Source: Clostridia bacterium (GTDB lineage: Bacteria; Bacillota; Clostridia; DSM-8532). Taken from it: a stretch of 8,680 nt of DNA. The stretch covers positions 1 through 8,680 of the forward strand of contig JAOABT010000482.1 in the NCBI GenBank assembly GCA_026418215.1, written 5' to 3'. Below are positions 1 to 5,647 of this stretch, one piece after another; position 1 is the first letter of the stretch; each line of letters begins with the position of its first letter. The translations under genes and the position numbers were made by a program. The notes under the pieces are model-generated. The model had not been told where the DNA came from, did no database searches, and was given only the letters and a program-made list of their open reading frames with translations.

Positions 1-1
1 C

Positions 2-709
2 ATCTTCCCCCACCATGAAAATGAGATTGCTCAGAGTGAAGGTGCCACAGGAAAGCCTTTTGCCCGCTACTGGCTGCACAACGCCTTTTTGAATATTGAT
101 AACCAGAAGATGTCTAAATCTTTGGGTAATTTCTTTACCGTGAGAGATGCATCGCAGCATTATGACTACGAGATTATCCGCTTCTTCATGCTTTCCGCGC
201 ATTACAGAAGCCCCATCAATTACAGTGCTGAGCAGCTTGAACAGGCCGGCAACGCTCTTAACAGGCTTTACGAATGCAAGCGCAACCTGAATTTCCTTAT
301 TGACAACGCAGCCCCAGGCGAAGATGCTGCAGATGGAGATTTCGAGAAGCTTTTAGCCTATAAGGATAAGTTTATCGAAGCCATGGAGGATGACCTTAAT
401 ACGGCAGACGCGGTTTCGGCCATTTTTGAGCTGGTGCGCGACGTTAATATTTTGACCTCATCAGCACCAAGAAGCAAAGCCTTTTTAGAGAAGGCGCTCG
501 GGCTTTTCAATGAGCTGACGGGAATCCTCGGCATTGTCCAAAAGGAAGAGGATACTCTTGCTCAGGAGGTCGAAAGCCTCATTGCCGAGCGTCAGCAAGC
601 GCGTAAGGAGAAGAACTGGAAGCTGTCCGACGAGATTCGCGACAAGCTGAAGGCTATGGGCATAGAGCTTCAGGATACCCCTCAGGGTGTGAAGTGGAAA
701 AAAGTCTAA
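2..709 (+). CDS. cysS: Cysteinyl-tRNA synthetase, C-terminal half (5' truncated by window edge)
   Basis: CysRS charges tRNA-Cys with cysteine in the cytoplasm. About 235 codons are visible, against roughly 460-480 for the full family. The reading frame is open to the left edge, and the first codons read IFPHHENEIAQSE. This is the family's signature around the last zinc ligands (the His and Glu of HHENE), so the N-terminal HIGH half and the first zinc cysteines lie upstream of the window. The KMSKS ATP-binding loop is at 107-121. It is followed by the DALR-type anticodon-binding helical region and the usual C-terminal end (IELQDTPQGVKWK). The stop is TAA at 707-709. The TTG at 89 is internal and not a real start. 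No mini-RNase III gene, which often follows cysS in Firmicutes, comes next; the following gene is radA after a 136-nt gap. Identity is very secure. Confidence 0.97.
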   Translation: MFPHHENEIAQSEGATGKPFARYWLHNAFLNIDNQKMSKSLGNFFTVRDASQHYDYEIIRFFMLSAHYRSPINYSAEQLEQAGNALNRLYECKRNLNFLIDNAAPGEDAADGDFEKLLAYKDKFIEAMEDDLNTADAVSAIFELVRDVNILTSSAPRSKAFLEKALGLFNELTGILGIVQKEEDTLAQEVESLIAERQQARKEKNWKLSDEIRDKLKAMGIELQDTPQGVKWKKV

Positions 710-845
710 ATCAAAAGCTTTAAGGATTTTTGAATTTGTCTTTCGGGGGATGCGCACTATGCTGAATCCTAAGGAAACCGTTTGACAGATAAAATTTAGG
801 GTATATATCGAAGTAGAAAACCACCAGATAAGGGGAACATTACAA
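710..845. other. cysS-radA intergenic region
   Basis: This 136-nt gap holds no gene. After the cysS stop there is only a weak AT-rich inverted repeat (TCAAAA at 711-716 with TTTTGA at 728-733) and no GC-rich hairpin with a T run, so no convincing cysS terminator is visible. A six-base inverted repeat (AGGATT near 722 and AATCCT near 765) could form a loose stem. The right part carries the probable radA promoter and ribosome binding site. Confidence 0.5.
782..809 (+). promoter_or_regulatory. Probable sigma-A promoter for radA-disA
   Basis: A perfect -35 TTGACA (782-787) is followed after 16 nt by TATATC (804-809), four of six to the -10 consensus. This would start transcription near 816, about 30 nt before the radA ATG. 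The AGGGGA ribosome binding site is at 831-836. Only sequence match supports it. The adjacent TATATA at 802 would give too short a spacer (14 nt). Confidence 0.5.
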
Positions 846-2204
846 ATGGCAAAGCTACGCAGTAAGTATGTCTGCAGCGAATGCGGCTACGAGAGCAGCG
901 GCTGGCTTGGGAAATGCCCTTCGTGCTCCAAATGGAACACCATGCTCGAAGAGGTAGAGGAAGCCCTTCCGACAGCTGCAAAGGCGCTTAACCAGGTATT
1001 GCCGCCCGTAATTGCCTTGTCTTCGGTTGAAATTCTTGAGACATCACGCATTAAAACCGGAAGTAGTGAACTGGACAGAGTTTTGGGAGGGGGCCTTGTG
1101 CCTGCCTCTCTTATTCTTGTAGGCGGGGACCCCGGCATCGGGAAATCAACGCTTATTTTGCAGGTTTGTGCACGCATTGCGGAGAACAAGCGTGTCCTCT
1201 ATGTTTCAGGCGAAGAATCGGTAGGACAGATCAAGCTCAGAGCCGATCGCCTCGGCGCCGTCAGTCAGGGAGTTTATATCATTTCGGAGACCTCCTTTGA
1301 ACGTATAGAGGCCATTATTGACAAAGAAAAACCCGAATTTGTTGTCATAGATTCCATTCAAACCGTTTACACAGAAAAGCTCTCTTCGGCACCGGGCAGT
1401 GTCAGCCAGGTTCGCGAGGTCACGGGACAGCTCCTCCGAATGACCAAGAAAAACGGCATCACAACGTTTGTGGTAGGCCATGTCACAAAGGAAGGGGCCA
1501 TTGCCGGTCCGCGCGTCCTTGAGCATATGGTGGATACCGTGCTCTATTTTGAAGGTGAGCGCCATCAGGATTTCAGGGTGCTGCGTGCTGTCAAGAACCG
1601 CTTCGGCTCGACCAATGAGATAGGCATCTTCGAAATGGGCCCCAATGGCCTCGTCGATGTGTCTAACCCTTCTTCGCTCATGCTCGAGGGCCGCAGCCGG
1701 GATCAGGCAGGCTCGGCCGTTGTGGGTCTCATGGAGGGAACCCGTCCCATGCTGGTGGAGGTTCAGGCACTGGTTTGCGCCACCAGCTTCGGTATGCCCA
1801 GAAGGCAAGCCACAGGAATGGACTACAACCGACTGTCCATGCTCATGGCCGTCCTGGAGAAAAAGGTCGGCATGCAGCTTCACGCTTTTGATGCCTACAT
1901 CAATGTCGCCGGGGGCATGAAGCTCGACGAGCCCGCCGCTGATTTAGGCGTTGTGGCGGCTATCGCCTCTAGCTTTAAAAACAGACCTGTTGACTCATCA
2001 ACCGTATTATTTGGTGAGGTGGGCTTAACCGGAGAGGTGCGGTCAGTCAGCCAAATGGACAAGCGTATCACAGAGTCCCTGCGTCTTGGCTTTAAACGCT
2101 GTGTTGTGCCCCAGCTCGGCAAGAACACGGCTCAGGGTCTCGAGAAAGAGATAGAAATCATAACGGTTTCAACCGTTGAACAGGCGCTTGAGGCGCTTTT
2201 GTAA
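846..2204 (+). CDS. radA: DNA repair protein RadA (Sms), branch-migration ATPase
   Basis: RadA is a RecA-like hexameric helicase that drives branch migration of recombination intermediates. The 452-residue length is normal for the family. Domains in order: an N-terminal C4 zinc finger (Cys10, Cys13, Cys24, Cys27); a RecA-type ATPase core with Walker A GGDPGIGKS at 93-101 and the hydrophobic-D Walker B VVIDS at 166-170; the RadA-specific KNRFG motif at 250-254; and a C-terminal Lon-protease-like domain (about 270-452), which in this family is structural and not proteolytic. The ATG at 846 is preceded by AGGGGA at 831-836. The stop overlaps the next gene's ribosome binding site, and disA begins 12 nt later, so the two are almost certainly one transcript. 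In Bacillus subtilis RadA is reported to bind DisA and modulate it; the coupling here fits that. All key residues are intact. Confidence 0.97.
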   Translation: MAKLRSKYVCSECGYESSGWLGKCPSCSKWNTMLEEVEEALPTAAKALNQVLPPVIALSSVEILETSRIKTGSSELDRVLGGGLVPASLILVGGDPGIGKSTLILQVCARIAENKRVLYVSGEESVGQIKLRADRLGAVSQGVYIISETSFERIEAIIDKEKPEFVVIDSIQTVYTEKLSSAPGSVSQVREVTGQLLRMTKKNGITTFVVGHVTKEGAIAGPRVLEHMVDTVLYFEGERHQDFRVLRAVKNRFGSTNEIGIFEMGPNGLVDVSNPSSLMLEGRSRDQAGSAVVGLMEGTRPMLVEVQALVCATSFGMPRRQATGMDYNRLSMLMAVLEKKVGMQLHAFDAYINVAGGMKLDEPAADLGVVAAIASSFKNRPVDSSTVLFGEVGLTGEVRSVSQMDKRITESLRLGFKRCVVPQLGKNTAQGLEKEIEIITVSTVEQALEALL

Positions 2205-2216
2205 GGGGGAATACAG

Positions 2217-3272
2217 ATGTTGAACAAAGAGGTCCTAGAGCTTATTAAGATGACGGCACCCGGAACCCTGCTTCGGGAGGGGCTTGACAATATCATTCGT
2301 GCCGGTACAGGTGCGTTGGTTGTTGTCACCGACCCGACCAAGCTGACCTGCCTCATTGACGGCGGCTTCAGAATCGACAGTGAATTTCTTCCGGCCTACC
2401 TTTATGAGCTTTCCAAAATGGATGGCGCTATCGTTGTGAGTAGGGATTTGAAACGCATTTTACTGGCCAATACCTTACTGATTCCGAACCCCCTGATACA
2501 GACGTTTGAAACGGGTACGCGCCACAAGGCGGCTGAGCGAACGGCCAAGCAGACTGGAGAGCTTGTCATCTGCATCTCACATAGAAGAAACGTCATCTCG
2601 CTTTACAAGGGAGATATCAAGTACATATTAAGAAGCACATCGGAAATATTGGCTCACGCCAACAACGCGCTACAGACCATGGAGAAAAACAAAAAGGTTC
2701 TCACAAGAGAGCTGGAGAACCTGACGACCCTGGAATTCAATGATATGTCACGGCTTTTGGACGTGGTCAACGTCATCATCAGGGCCGAGATCGCCACGCG
2801 TATCGCCGATGAAATAAGAACCTACATCTGTGAACTGGGCGTTGAAGGAAGGCTCGTCAGCATACAGCTCGAAGAGCTCCTGACCAATATCGAGGATGAA
2901 GAGCTGCTGGTCATTGAGGACTATATGGTGGACGGCTGTCCGCGTCATGCCATTGAAATTCTTGAAGAACTCCATATGCTCAATGACGATGACCTTGCTG
3001 ACTTTGAGGTCATCTTGCGGAAATTGGGGTATGATCCCAATGCACAGACTTATGAAACCACTGTGGCACCCCGCGGCTACAGAGCGCTCTCAAAGATTTC
3101 CCGCATTCCGAAATCCGTCCAGAGCAAGCTTGTCAAGAAGTTCTCCAATATCAACGGCATTATGGCCGCCTCTATCGAGGTGCTTGACAATGTGGACGGC
3201 ATAGGAGAGCAAAGGGCCAAGAGTATTAATCTTGGCCTCAAGCGCATCAAGGAAAGGCTTATTATTGACTGA
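2217..3272 (+). CDS. disA: DNA integrity scanning protein DisA, diadenylate cyclase
   Basis: DisA makes c-di-AMP from two ATP and slows when it meets branched DNA, linking genome integrity to the second messenger. The 351-residue length is typical. The N-terminal DAC domain (about 1-145) carries the catalytic DGA motif at residues 69-71, followed by the ANTLLIPNP and FETGTRH stretches. The second signature, normally RHR, reads Arg102-His103-Lys104 here (codon AAG at 2526-2528). A helical linker follows (about 145-280). The C-terminal RuvA-like helix-hairpin-helix DNA-binding region ends the protein (about 290-351, with VDGIGEQRAKSI). The ATG at 2217 sits 7 nt after an AAGGGGG ribosome binding site that overlaps the radA stop. 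The gene ends 9 nt from a convergent gene, and its likely terminator hairpin lies inside that gene (3304-3332). Identity is secure. Whether the Lys substitution affects activity is unknown. Confidence 0.97.
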   Translation: MLNKEVLELIKMTAPGTLLREGLDNIIRAGTGALVVVTDPTKLTCLIDGGFRIDSEFLPAYLYELSKMDGAIVVSRDLKRILLANTLLIPNPLIQTFETGTRHKAAERTAKQTGELVICISHRRNVISLYKGDIKYILRSTSEILAHANNALQTMEKNKKVLTRELENLTTLEFNDMSRLLDVVNVIIRAEIATRIADEIRTYICELGVEGRLVSIQLEELLTNIEDEELLVIEDYMVDGCPRHAIEILEELHMLNDDDLADFEVILRKLGYDPNAQTYETTVAPRGYRALSKISRIPKSVQSKLVKKFSNINGIMAASIEVLDNVDGIGEQRAKSINLGLKRIKERLIID

Positions 3273-3281
3273 TCGGAAGCA

Positions 3282-3686
3282 TTATCTCAAGCTGTATTTG
3301 CCGAGGAGCTGGAGCCTTTCCAGCTCCTTTATGATGATGTCATACAGATTCAAATCCATGGTATTGCAAAGAGAAGTCAGATAGAAGAGGTGACGGCCGA
3401 TATCCTTCTCGAGAAGGTCACGGCAATTCGGGCAGAGCTTTCCTTCTATGTGCGAGTTCATGGAGCCCTTGATGGTTTCAAATTCCATGCTGTCGGGGTA
3501 GTCCTGCTTGGCGGCGTTAATCTTGATGCAGCCGCACTGGGTGACTGCCTTTGAGAGGGTTCTGTTGACGCGGGCGTTGGAATCCTCGAGCTTGGTCATT
3601 TCGTCTAAAATGCTTTTATTGCGTACGAGAAATTCGGATACAGCATACTGAAAACTATCTAATGCAGTGTCTTTCATTTTACTCAA
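3282..3686 (-). CDS. Conserved-looking small four-cysteine protein, possible degenerate MazG-like fold
   Basis: I do not recognise this 134-residue protein with certainty. It looks all-helical, with no signal peptide or membrane segment, so it is probably cytoplasmic. Two cysteine pairs, CGC (Cys51, Cys53) and CPNC (Cys85, Cys88), suggest a bound zinc. The last third (EKDIGRHLFYLTSLCNTMDL..., from about residue 93) resembles the EExGDVLFYL helix of MazG-type nucleotide pyrophosphohydrolases. The metal-binding E-x-x-D reads D95-x-x-R98 here, so catalysis of that type is unlikely. The start is TTG at 3686-3684, because AGGAGGG (3694-3700) lies 7 nt from it. The in-frame ATG (3677-3675) would be 16 nt away. 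The gene has its own consensus promoter and ends 9 nt from disA on the opposite strand. The MazG relation is inference by eye. Confidence 0.8.
   Translation of the reverse strand: MSKMKDTALDSFQYAVSEFLVRNKSILDEMTKLEDSNARVNRTLSKAVTQCGCIKINAAKQDYPDSMEFETIKGSMNSHIEGKLCPNCRDLLEKDIGRHLFYLTSLCNTMDLNLYDIIIKELERLQLLGKYSLR
3304..3332 (+). terminator. Probable disA terminator, embedded in the 3' end of the convergent gene
   Basis: A perfect 9-bp stem, AGGAGCTGG (3304-3312) with CCAGCTCCT (3320-3328), has a 7-nt loop and is followed by TTAT. It lies 32 nt after the disA stop, on the disA strand. The T run is short, so it may be a weak terminator. On the other strand it encodes part of the last helix of the minus-strand protein (around ELERLQLL). 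On that strand no T run follows. Confidence 0.5.
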
Positions 3687-3693
3687 AATGAAT

Positions 3694-3700
3694 CCCTCCT
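3694..3700 (-). promoter_or_regulatory. Ribosome binding site that selects a TTG start
   Basis: AGGAGGG on the minus strand is a near-perfect anti-16S match. It lies 7 nt before TTG (3686-3684) and 16 nt before the first in-frame ATG, so TTG is the better start. Confidence 0.75.
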
Positions 3701-3724
3701 GCTGTAAATTTTAAACTCAAATCA

Positions 3725-3754
3725 ATTATATTGACAGCTTTGACAATTTGTCAA
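3725..3754 (-). promoter_or_regulatory. Consensus sigma-A promoter for the small minus-strand gene
   Basis: On the minus strand a perfect TTGACA (3754-3749) and a perfect TATAAT (3730-3725) are separated by 18 nt. Transcription would start near 3718, leaving about 30 nt of leader before the TTG start. The -35 box is one arm of a 15-nt palindrome (3740-3754), a possible repressor site. Confidence 0.8.
3740..3754. repeat. Perfect 15-nt palindrome over the -35 box
   Basis: TTGACAATTTGTCAA reads as two 7-nt arms around a central T. It covers the -35 box of the minus-strand promoter and ends 5 nt before the -35 box of the riboswitch promoter. A dimeric regulator bound here could affect both directions. 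It could also be a by-product of a TTGACA box and AT-rich flanks. Confidence 0.5.
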
Positions 3755-3759
3755 CGCGC

Positions 3760-3788
3760 TTGACGTTTAAATTTTTGTATGCTATCAT
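3760..3788 (+). promoter_or_regulatory. Sigma-A promoter for the SAM riboswitch-metK transcript
   Basis: TTGACG (3760-3765), a 17-nt spacer and TATCAT (3783-3788) are seen. A TG one base upstream of the -10 (3780-3781) makes it an extended -10 promoter. Transcription would start near 3795, just before the riboswitch P1 stem. Confidence 0.75.
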
Positions 3789-3811
3789 TTTTTTACAATT
3801 TCATATTTAAC

Positions 3812-3915
3812 CCTTATCAAGAGAGGTGGAGGGACTGGGCCCGATGAAACCCGGCAACCGGCTATTATAAGCGATGGTGCCAATTCCCGCAGGATGTATG
3901 TCCTGACAGATGAGG
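3812..3915 (+). promoter_or_regulatory. SAM-I (S-box) riboswitch aptamer
   Basis: The conserved core AAGAGAGGTGGAGGGACTGG, then CCCGATGAAACCCGGCAACC and GGTGCCAATTCC, is unmistakable. P1 pairs CCTTATC (3812-3818) with GATGAGG (3909-3915). P2b is GGG/CCC, and its loop TGG can form the pseudoknot with CCA of J3/4. P3 is closed by ACC/GGT. P4 is CAGGA (3890-3894) with TCCTG (3901-3905). The P2b loop reads ACTGGG, one G longer than the ACTGG I expect for the family. The aptamer binds S-adenosylmethionine and controls the SAM synthetase gene downstream, so this is product feedback. Confidence 0.97.
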
Positions 3916-3943
3916 AGCTTGATGTTTTAAAAGTCTCTTCGTC
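3909..3943 (+). promoter_or_regulatory. Antiterminator helix of the SAM riboswitch
   Basis: GATGAGGAG (3909-3917) can pair over nine positions, including two G-U pairs, with CTCTTCGTC (3935-3943). The left arm is the 3' strand of P1 and the right arm is the 5' strand of the terminator. The two states are therefore mutually exclusive: SAM bound gives P1 plus terminator (off), and no SAM gives antiterminator (on). Confidence 0.8.
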
Positions 3944-3958
3944 CGAAGAGCTTTTTTT
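3930..3958 (+). terminator. Intrinsic terminator of the SAM riboswitch
   Basis: CTCTTC (3935-3940), loop GTCC and GAAGAG (3945-3950) form the stem. It is extended by AAAG/CTTT past a bulged T and followed by seven T (3952-3958). Expected to stop transcription when SAM is abundant. Confidence 0.9.
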
Positions 3959-4193
3959 ATTGCCTGAATATCCTTTATCTTAAACGTGACGTTACCTGTT
4001 TGCATCATTCTAATAGCAAAGACAGGGGATTTCAGTCCGTAAGTATAGGAAAGGCAGTAAGCAATCCTCTTTCTATGACGACGAAGTGTTTTATGCCCAA
4101 AGCTCCTATTTTCCTGGTTCAAGCGTGAACCAGGGGATAATTGCCTGTGTACCGTGGCACAATGAAAAAGTGGCAGCGGACGCCGGCTCATAA
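3959..4193 (+). other. Long metK leader between riboswitch terminator and ribosome binding site, with hairpins
   Basis: This 235-nt stretch has no supportable gene. It contains a 10-bp hairpin with one bulge (4045-4054 with 4066-4076); a perfect 9-bp hairpin with a 4-nt loop, CCTGGTTCA/TGAACCAGG (4113-4121 with 4126-4134), not followed by a T run; and a small GC hairpin (4175-4188) ten bases before the metK ribosome binding site. AACGTGACGTT (3983-3993) is a short palindrome. I saw no good second promoter and no second SAM aptamer. Its function is not known. Confidence 0.5.
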
Positions 4194-4197
4194 ATGA

Positions 4198-4203
4198 AAG
4201 GAG
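4198..4203 (+). promoter_or_regulatory. Ribosome binding site that selects the metK start
   Basis: AAGGAG lies 8 nt before ATG 4212, the right distance. The earlier in-frame ATG at 4194 overlaps the upstream side of this site and has no site of its own, so it is not the start. Confidence 0.85.
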
Positions 4204-4211
4204 AAAGAATT

Positions 4212-5402
4212 ATGTCCAACAGAAGACTCTTTACCTCTGAATCCGTTACAGAAGGCCATCCGGACAAGATTTGCGACAACATCTCCGACAGCGTGCTGGA
4301 TGCCATCCTTCAAAAGGACCCAACAGCCCGTGTAGCCTGTGAAACCGCAGTCACCACAGGGATGGTGCTTGTCATGGGTGAAATCACAACCCAATGCTAT
4401 GTGGATATCCCTAAGCTCGTTCGCGAGACCATACGTGACATCGGTTACGATAGAGCCAAGTTCGGCTTTGACTGCGATACCTGTGCGGTCATTACCTCTA
4501 TCGACGAACAGTCGGCCGACATTGCCATGGGCGTTAACGAAGCCCTTGAGCATAAGAAGCATGAAATGGGCGATGAAATTGAGGCCATTGGTGCGGGCGA
4601 CCAAGGCATGATGTTTGGCTATGCCTGCAACGAAACCCCGGAGCTGATGCCTATGCCCATCTCTTTGGCGCATAAGCTTACTGAAAGACTCACCTTTGTG
4701 CGCAAGAGCAACATTCTGGATTACTTAAGACCCGACGGCAAGAGCCAGGTCACCGTTGAATATGAAGGTGATAAGCCTGTTAGGGTAGACACCATCGTTA
4801 TTTCGACCCAGCACGGACCCGAGGTTGAGCACGACCAGATTGAAAGAGATGTGATTGAACATGTCATCAAACCGGTCATTCCAGCCGCGCTTCTCGATAC
4901 CAACACCCATTACTATATCAATCCCACGGGACGCTTTGTTATTGGCGGTCCTCAAGGTGATTCGGGCCTCACAGGCCGAAAGATAATCGTCGATACCTAC
5001 GGCGGCATGGGTCGTCACGGCGGCGGTGCCTTTTCGGGCAAAGACCCCACCAAGGTTGACCGTTCTGCTGCTTACGCTGCCCGCTATGTCGCTAAGAATA
5101 TTGTAGCGGCAGGCATTGCAAGCCGCGTTGAGGTACAGCTTGCCTACGCTATAGGCGTTGCGCACCCGGTTTCTATCCTGATTGACACCTTTGGAACAGG
5201 TAAGCTTTCCGAGGACAAGATATCTGAAATTGTAGCGAGAAACTTTGACCTAAGGCCCGCCGGCATCATTAAGATGCTTGACCTGAGGAGGCCGATCTAC
5301 CGCAAGACGGCCGCCTATGGCCATTTTGGTAGAAACGATCCCGATTTTACCTGGGAAAGGACCGACAAGGCCGAAATTCTAAAGCGAGAAGCAGGTTTAT
5401 AA
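4212..5402 (+). CDS. metK: S-adenosylmethionine synthetase
   Basis: MetK joins methionine and ATP to give S-adenosylmethionine, phosphate and pyrophosphate in the cytoplasm. From the ATG at 4212 it is 396 residues, the normal family length. The three-domain family is recognised by [17 protein letters not shown] (10-26, with catalytic His16, Asp18 and Lys19), GAGDQG (127-132), [20 protein letters not shown] (246-265) and [16 protein letters not shown] (270-285). All are intact. The first in-frame ATG, at 4194, would add MKGERI encoded by the ribosome binding site itself, so it is rejected. Transcription is expected from the promoter at 3760 through the SAM-I riboswitch, giving feedback by its own product. 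A perfect TATAAT overlaps the stop codon (5398-5403), but without a good -35. Confidence 0.98.
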   Translation: MSNRRLFTSESVTEGHPDKICDNISDSVLDAILQKDPTARVACETAVTTGMVLVMGEITTQCYVDIPKLVRETIRDIGYDRAKFGFDCDTCAVITSIDEQSADIAMGVNEALEHKKHEMGDEIEAIGAGDQGMMFGYACNETPELMPMPISLAHKLTERLTFVRKSNILDYLRPDGKSQVTVEYEGDKPVRVDTIVISTQHGPEVEHDQIERDVIEHVIKPVIPAALLDTNTHYYINPTGRFVIGGPQGDSGLTGRKIIVDTYGGMGRHGGGAFSGKDPTKVDRSAAYAARYVAKNIVAAGIASRVEVQLAYAIGVAHPVSILIDTFGTGKLSEDKISEIVARNFDLRPAGIIKMLDLRRPIYRKTAAYGHFGRNDPDFTWERTDKAEILKREAGL

Positions 5403-5556
5403 TGAACGCCTAAAGGGCAGTAGGACTAGCTCGACAGGCAAAGCACCTCTAGTGTAGCACTCAGTCTAGGATGTCGGGGAAAATAAGCCTCCGTCTCAAA
5501 GGCATGAGCGGCCTCACTTACTTGATTCAAAACTCAACCTTAAATCTTATACAAGC
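5403..5556. other. metK downstream region, possible structured RNA, function unknown
   Basis: No gene is seen here. Several short inverted repeats occur: CGACA (5432-5436) with TGTCG (5472-5476), enclosing AGTG-TAG-CACT (5451-5461) and CCT/AGG; and CCGtCTCA with TGAGCGG (5491-5498 with 5505-5511) around a 6-nt loop. The sequence is richer in G and C up to about 5515 and AT-rich after that. It may be only the metK 3' UTR. It does not match 6S, SRP, tmRNA, T-box or cobalamin elements that I know. Confidence 0.35.
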
Positions 5557-5627
5557 AAAAAAAGACCTCTTAGCCATGCAGGAGTCCCACTGCCACAATA
5601 GTGGGGAGAACAGGCTAAGAGGTTTTT
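5557..5627. terminator. Large bidirectional terminator between metK and the HD-GYP gene
   Basis: An 11-bp perfect stem, ACCTCTTAGCC (5565-5575) with GGCTAAGAGGT (5613-5623), is flanked by seven A (5557-5563) on the left and five T (5623-5627) on the right. It can therefore end transcription from both sides. The 37-nt loop holds a second hairpin, CCCAC (5586-5590) with GTGGG (5601-5605). It serves the convergent metK (+) and HD-GYP (-) genes. Confidence 0.85.
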
Positions 5628-5647
5628 CAAATGGGACATGAAAGGGA

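Noticed and set aside
1206..1883. A 225-codon open frame antisense to radA
   Set aside because: It lies wholly inside radA, whose frame is unmistakable; the translated protein has no recognisable motif and no ribosome binding site was noted. It is a by-product of codon bias.
2162..2177. Inverted repeat AACGGTT-TC-AACCGTT near the end of radA, as a terminator or operator
   Set aside because: The loop is only two bases, no T run follows, and it encodes conserved C-terminal residues (TVSTVEQ). disA follows immediately, so termination here is unlikely.
4113..4134. Perfect hairpin in the metK leader as a second intrinsic terminator
   Set aside because: No T run follows on either strand. It is kept only as an unexplained hairpin.
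4144..4174. Sigma-54 promoter suggested by TGGCAC before metK
   Set aside because: The required GC element at the correct spacing (TTGCA) is absent.
3865..4191. A 108-codon minus-strand frame antisense to the riboswitch and metK leader
   Set aside because: It runs through the SAM aptamer and terminator, whose RNA role explains the sequence, and the protein shows no fold or motif.
4194..4211. Earlier in-frame ATG for metK (adds MKGERI)
   Set aside because: The extra codons are the ribosome binding site for ATG 4212, and there is no such site for ATG 4194.
5432..5476. tmRNA or other known stable RNA suggested by CTCGACAGG after metK
   Set aside because: Beyond this short string no tRNA-like ends or other conserved parts of tmRNA, 6S, SRP or RNase P RNA are present.
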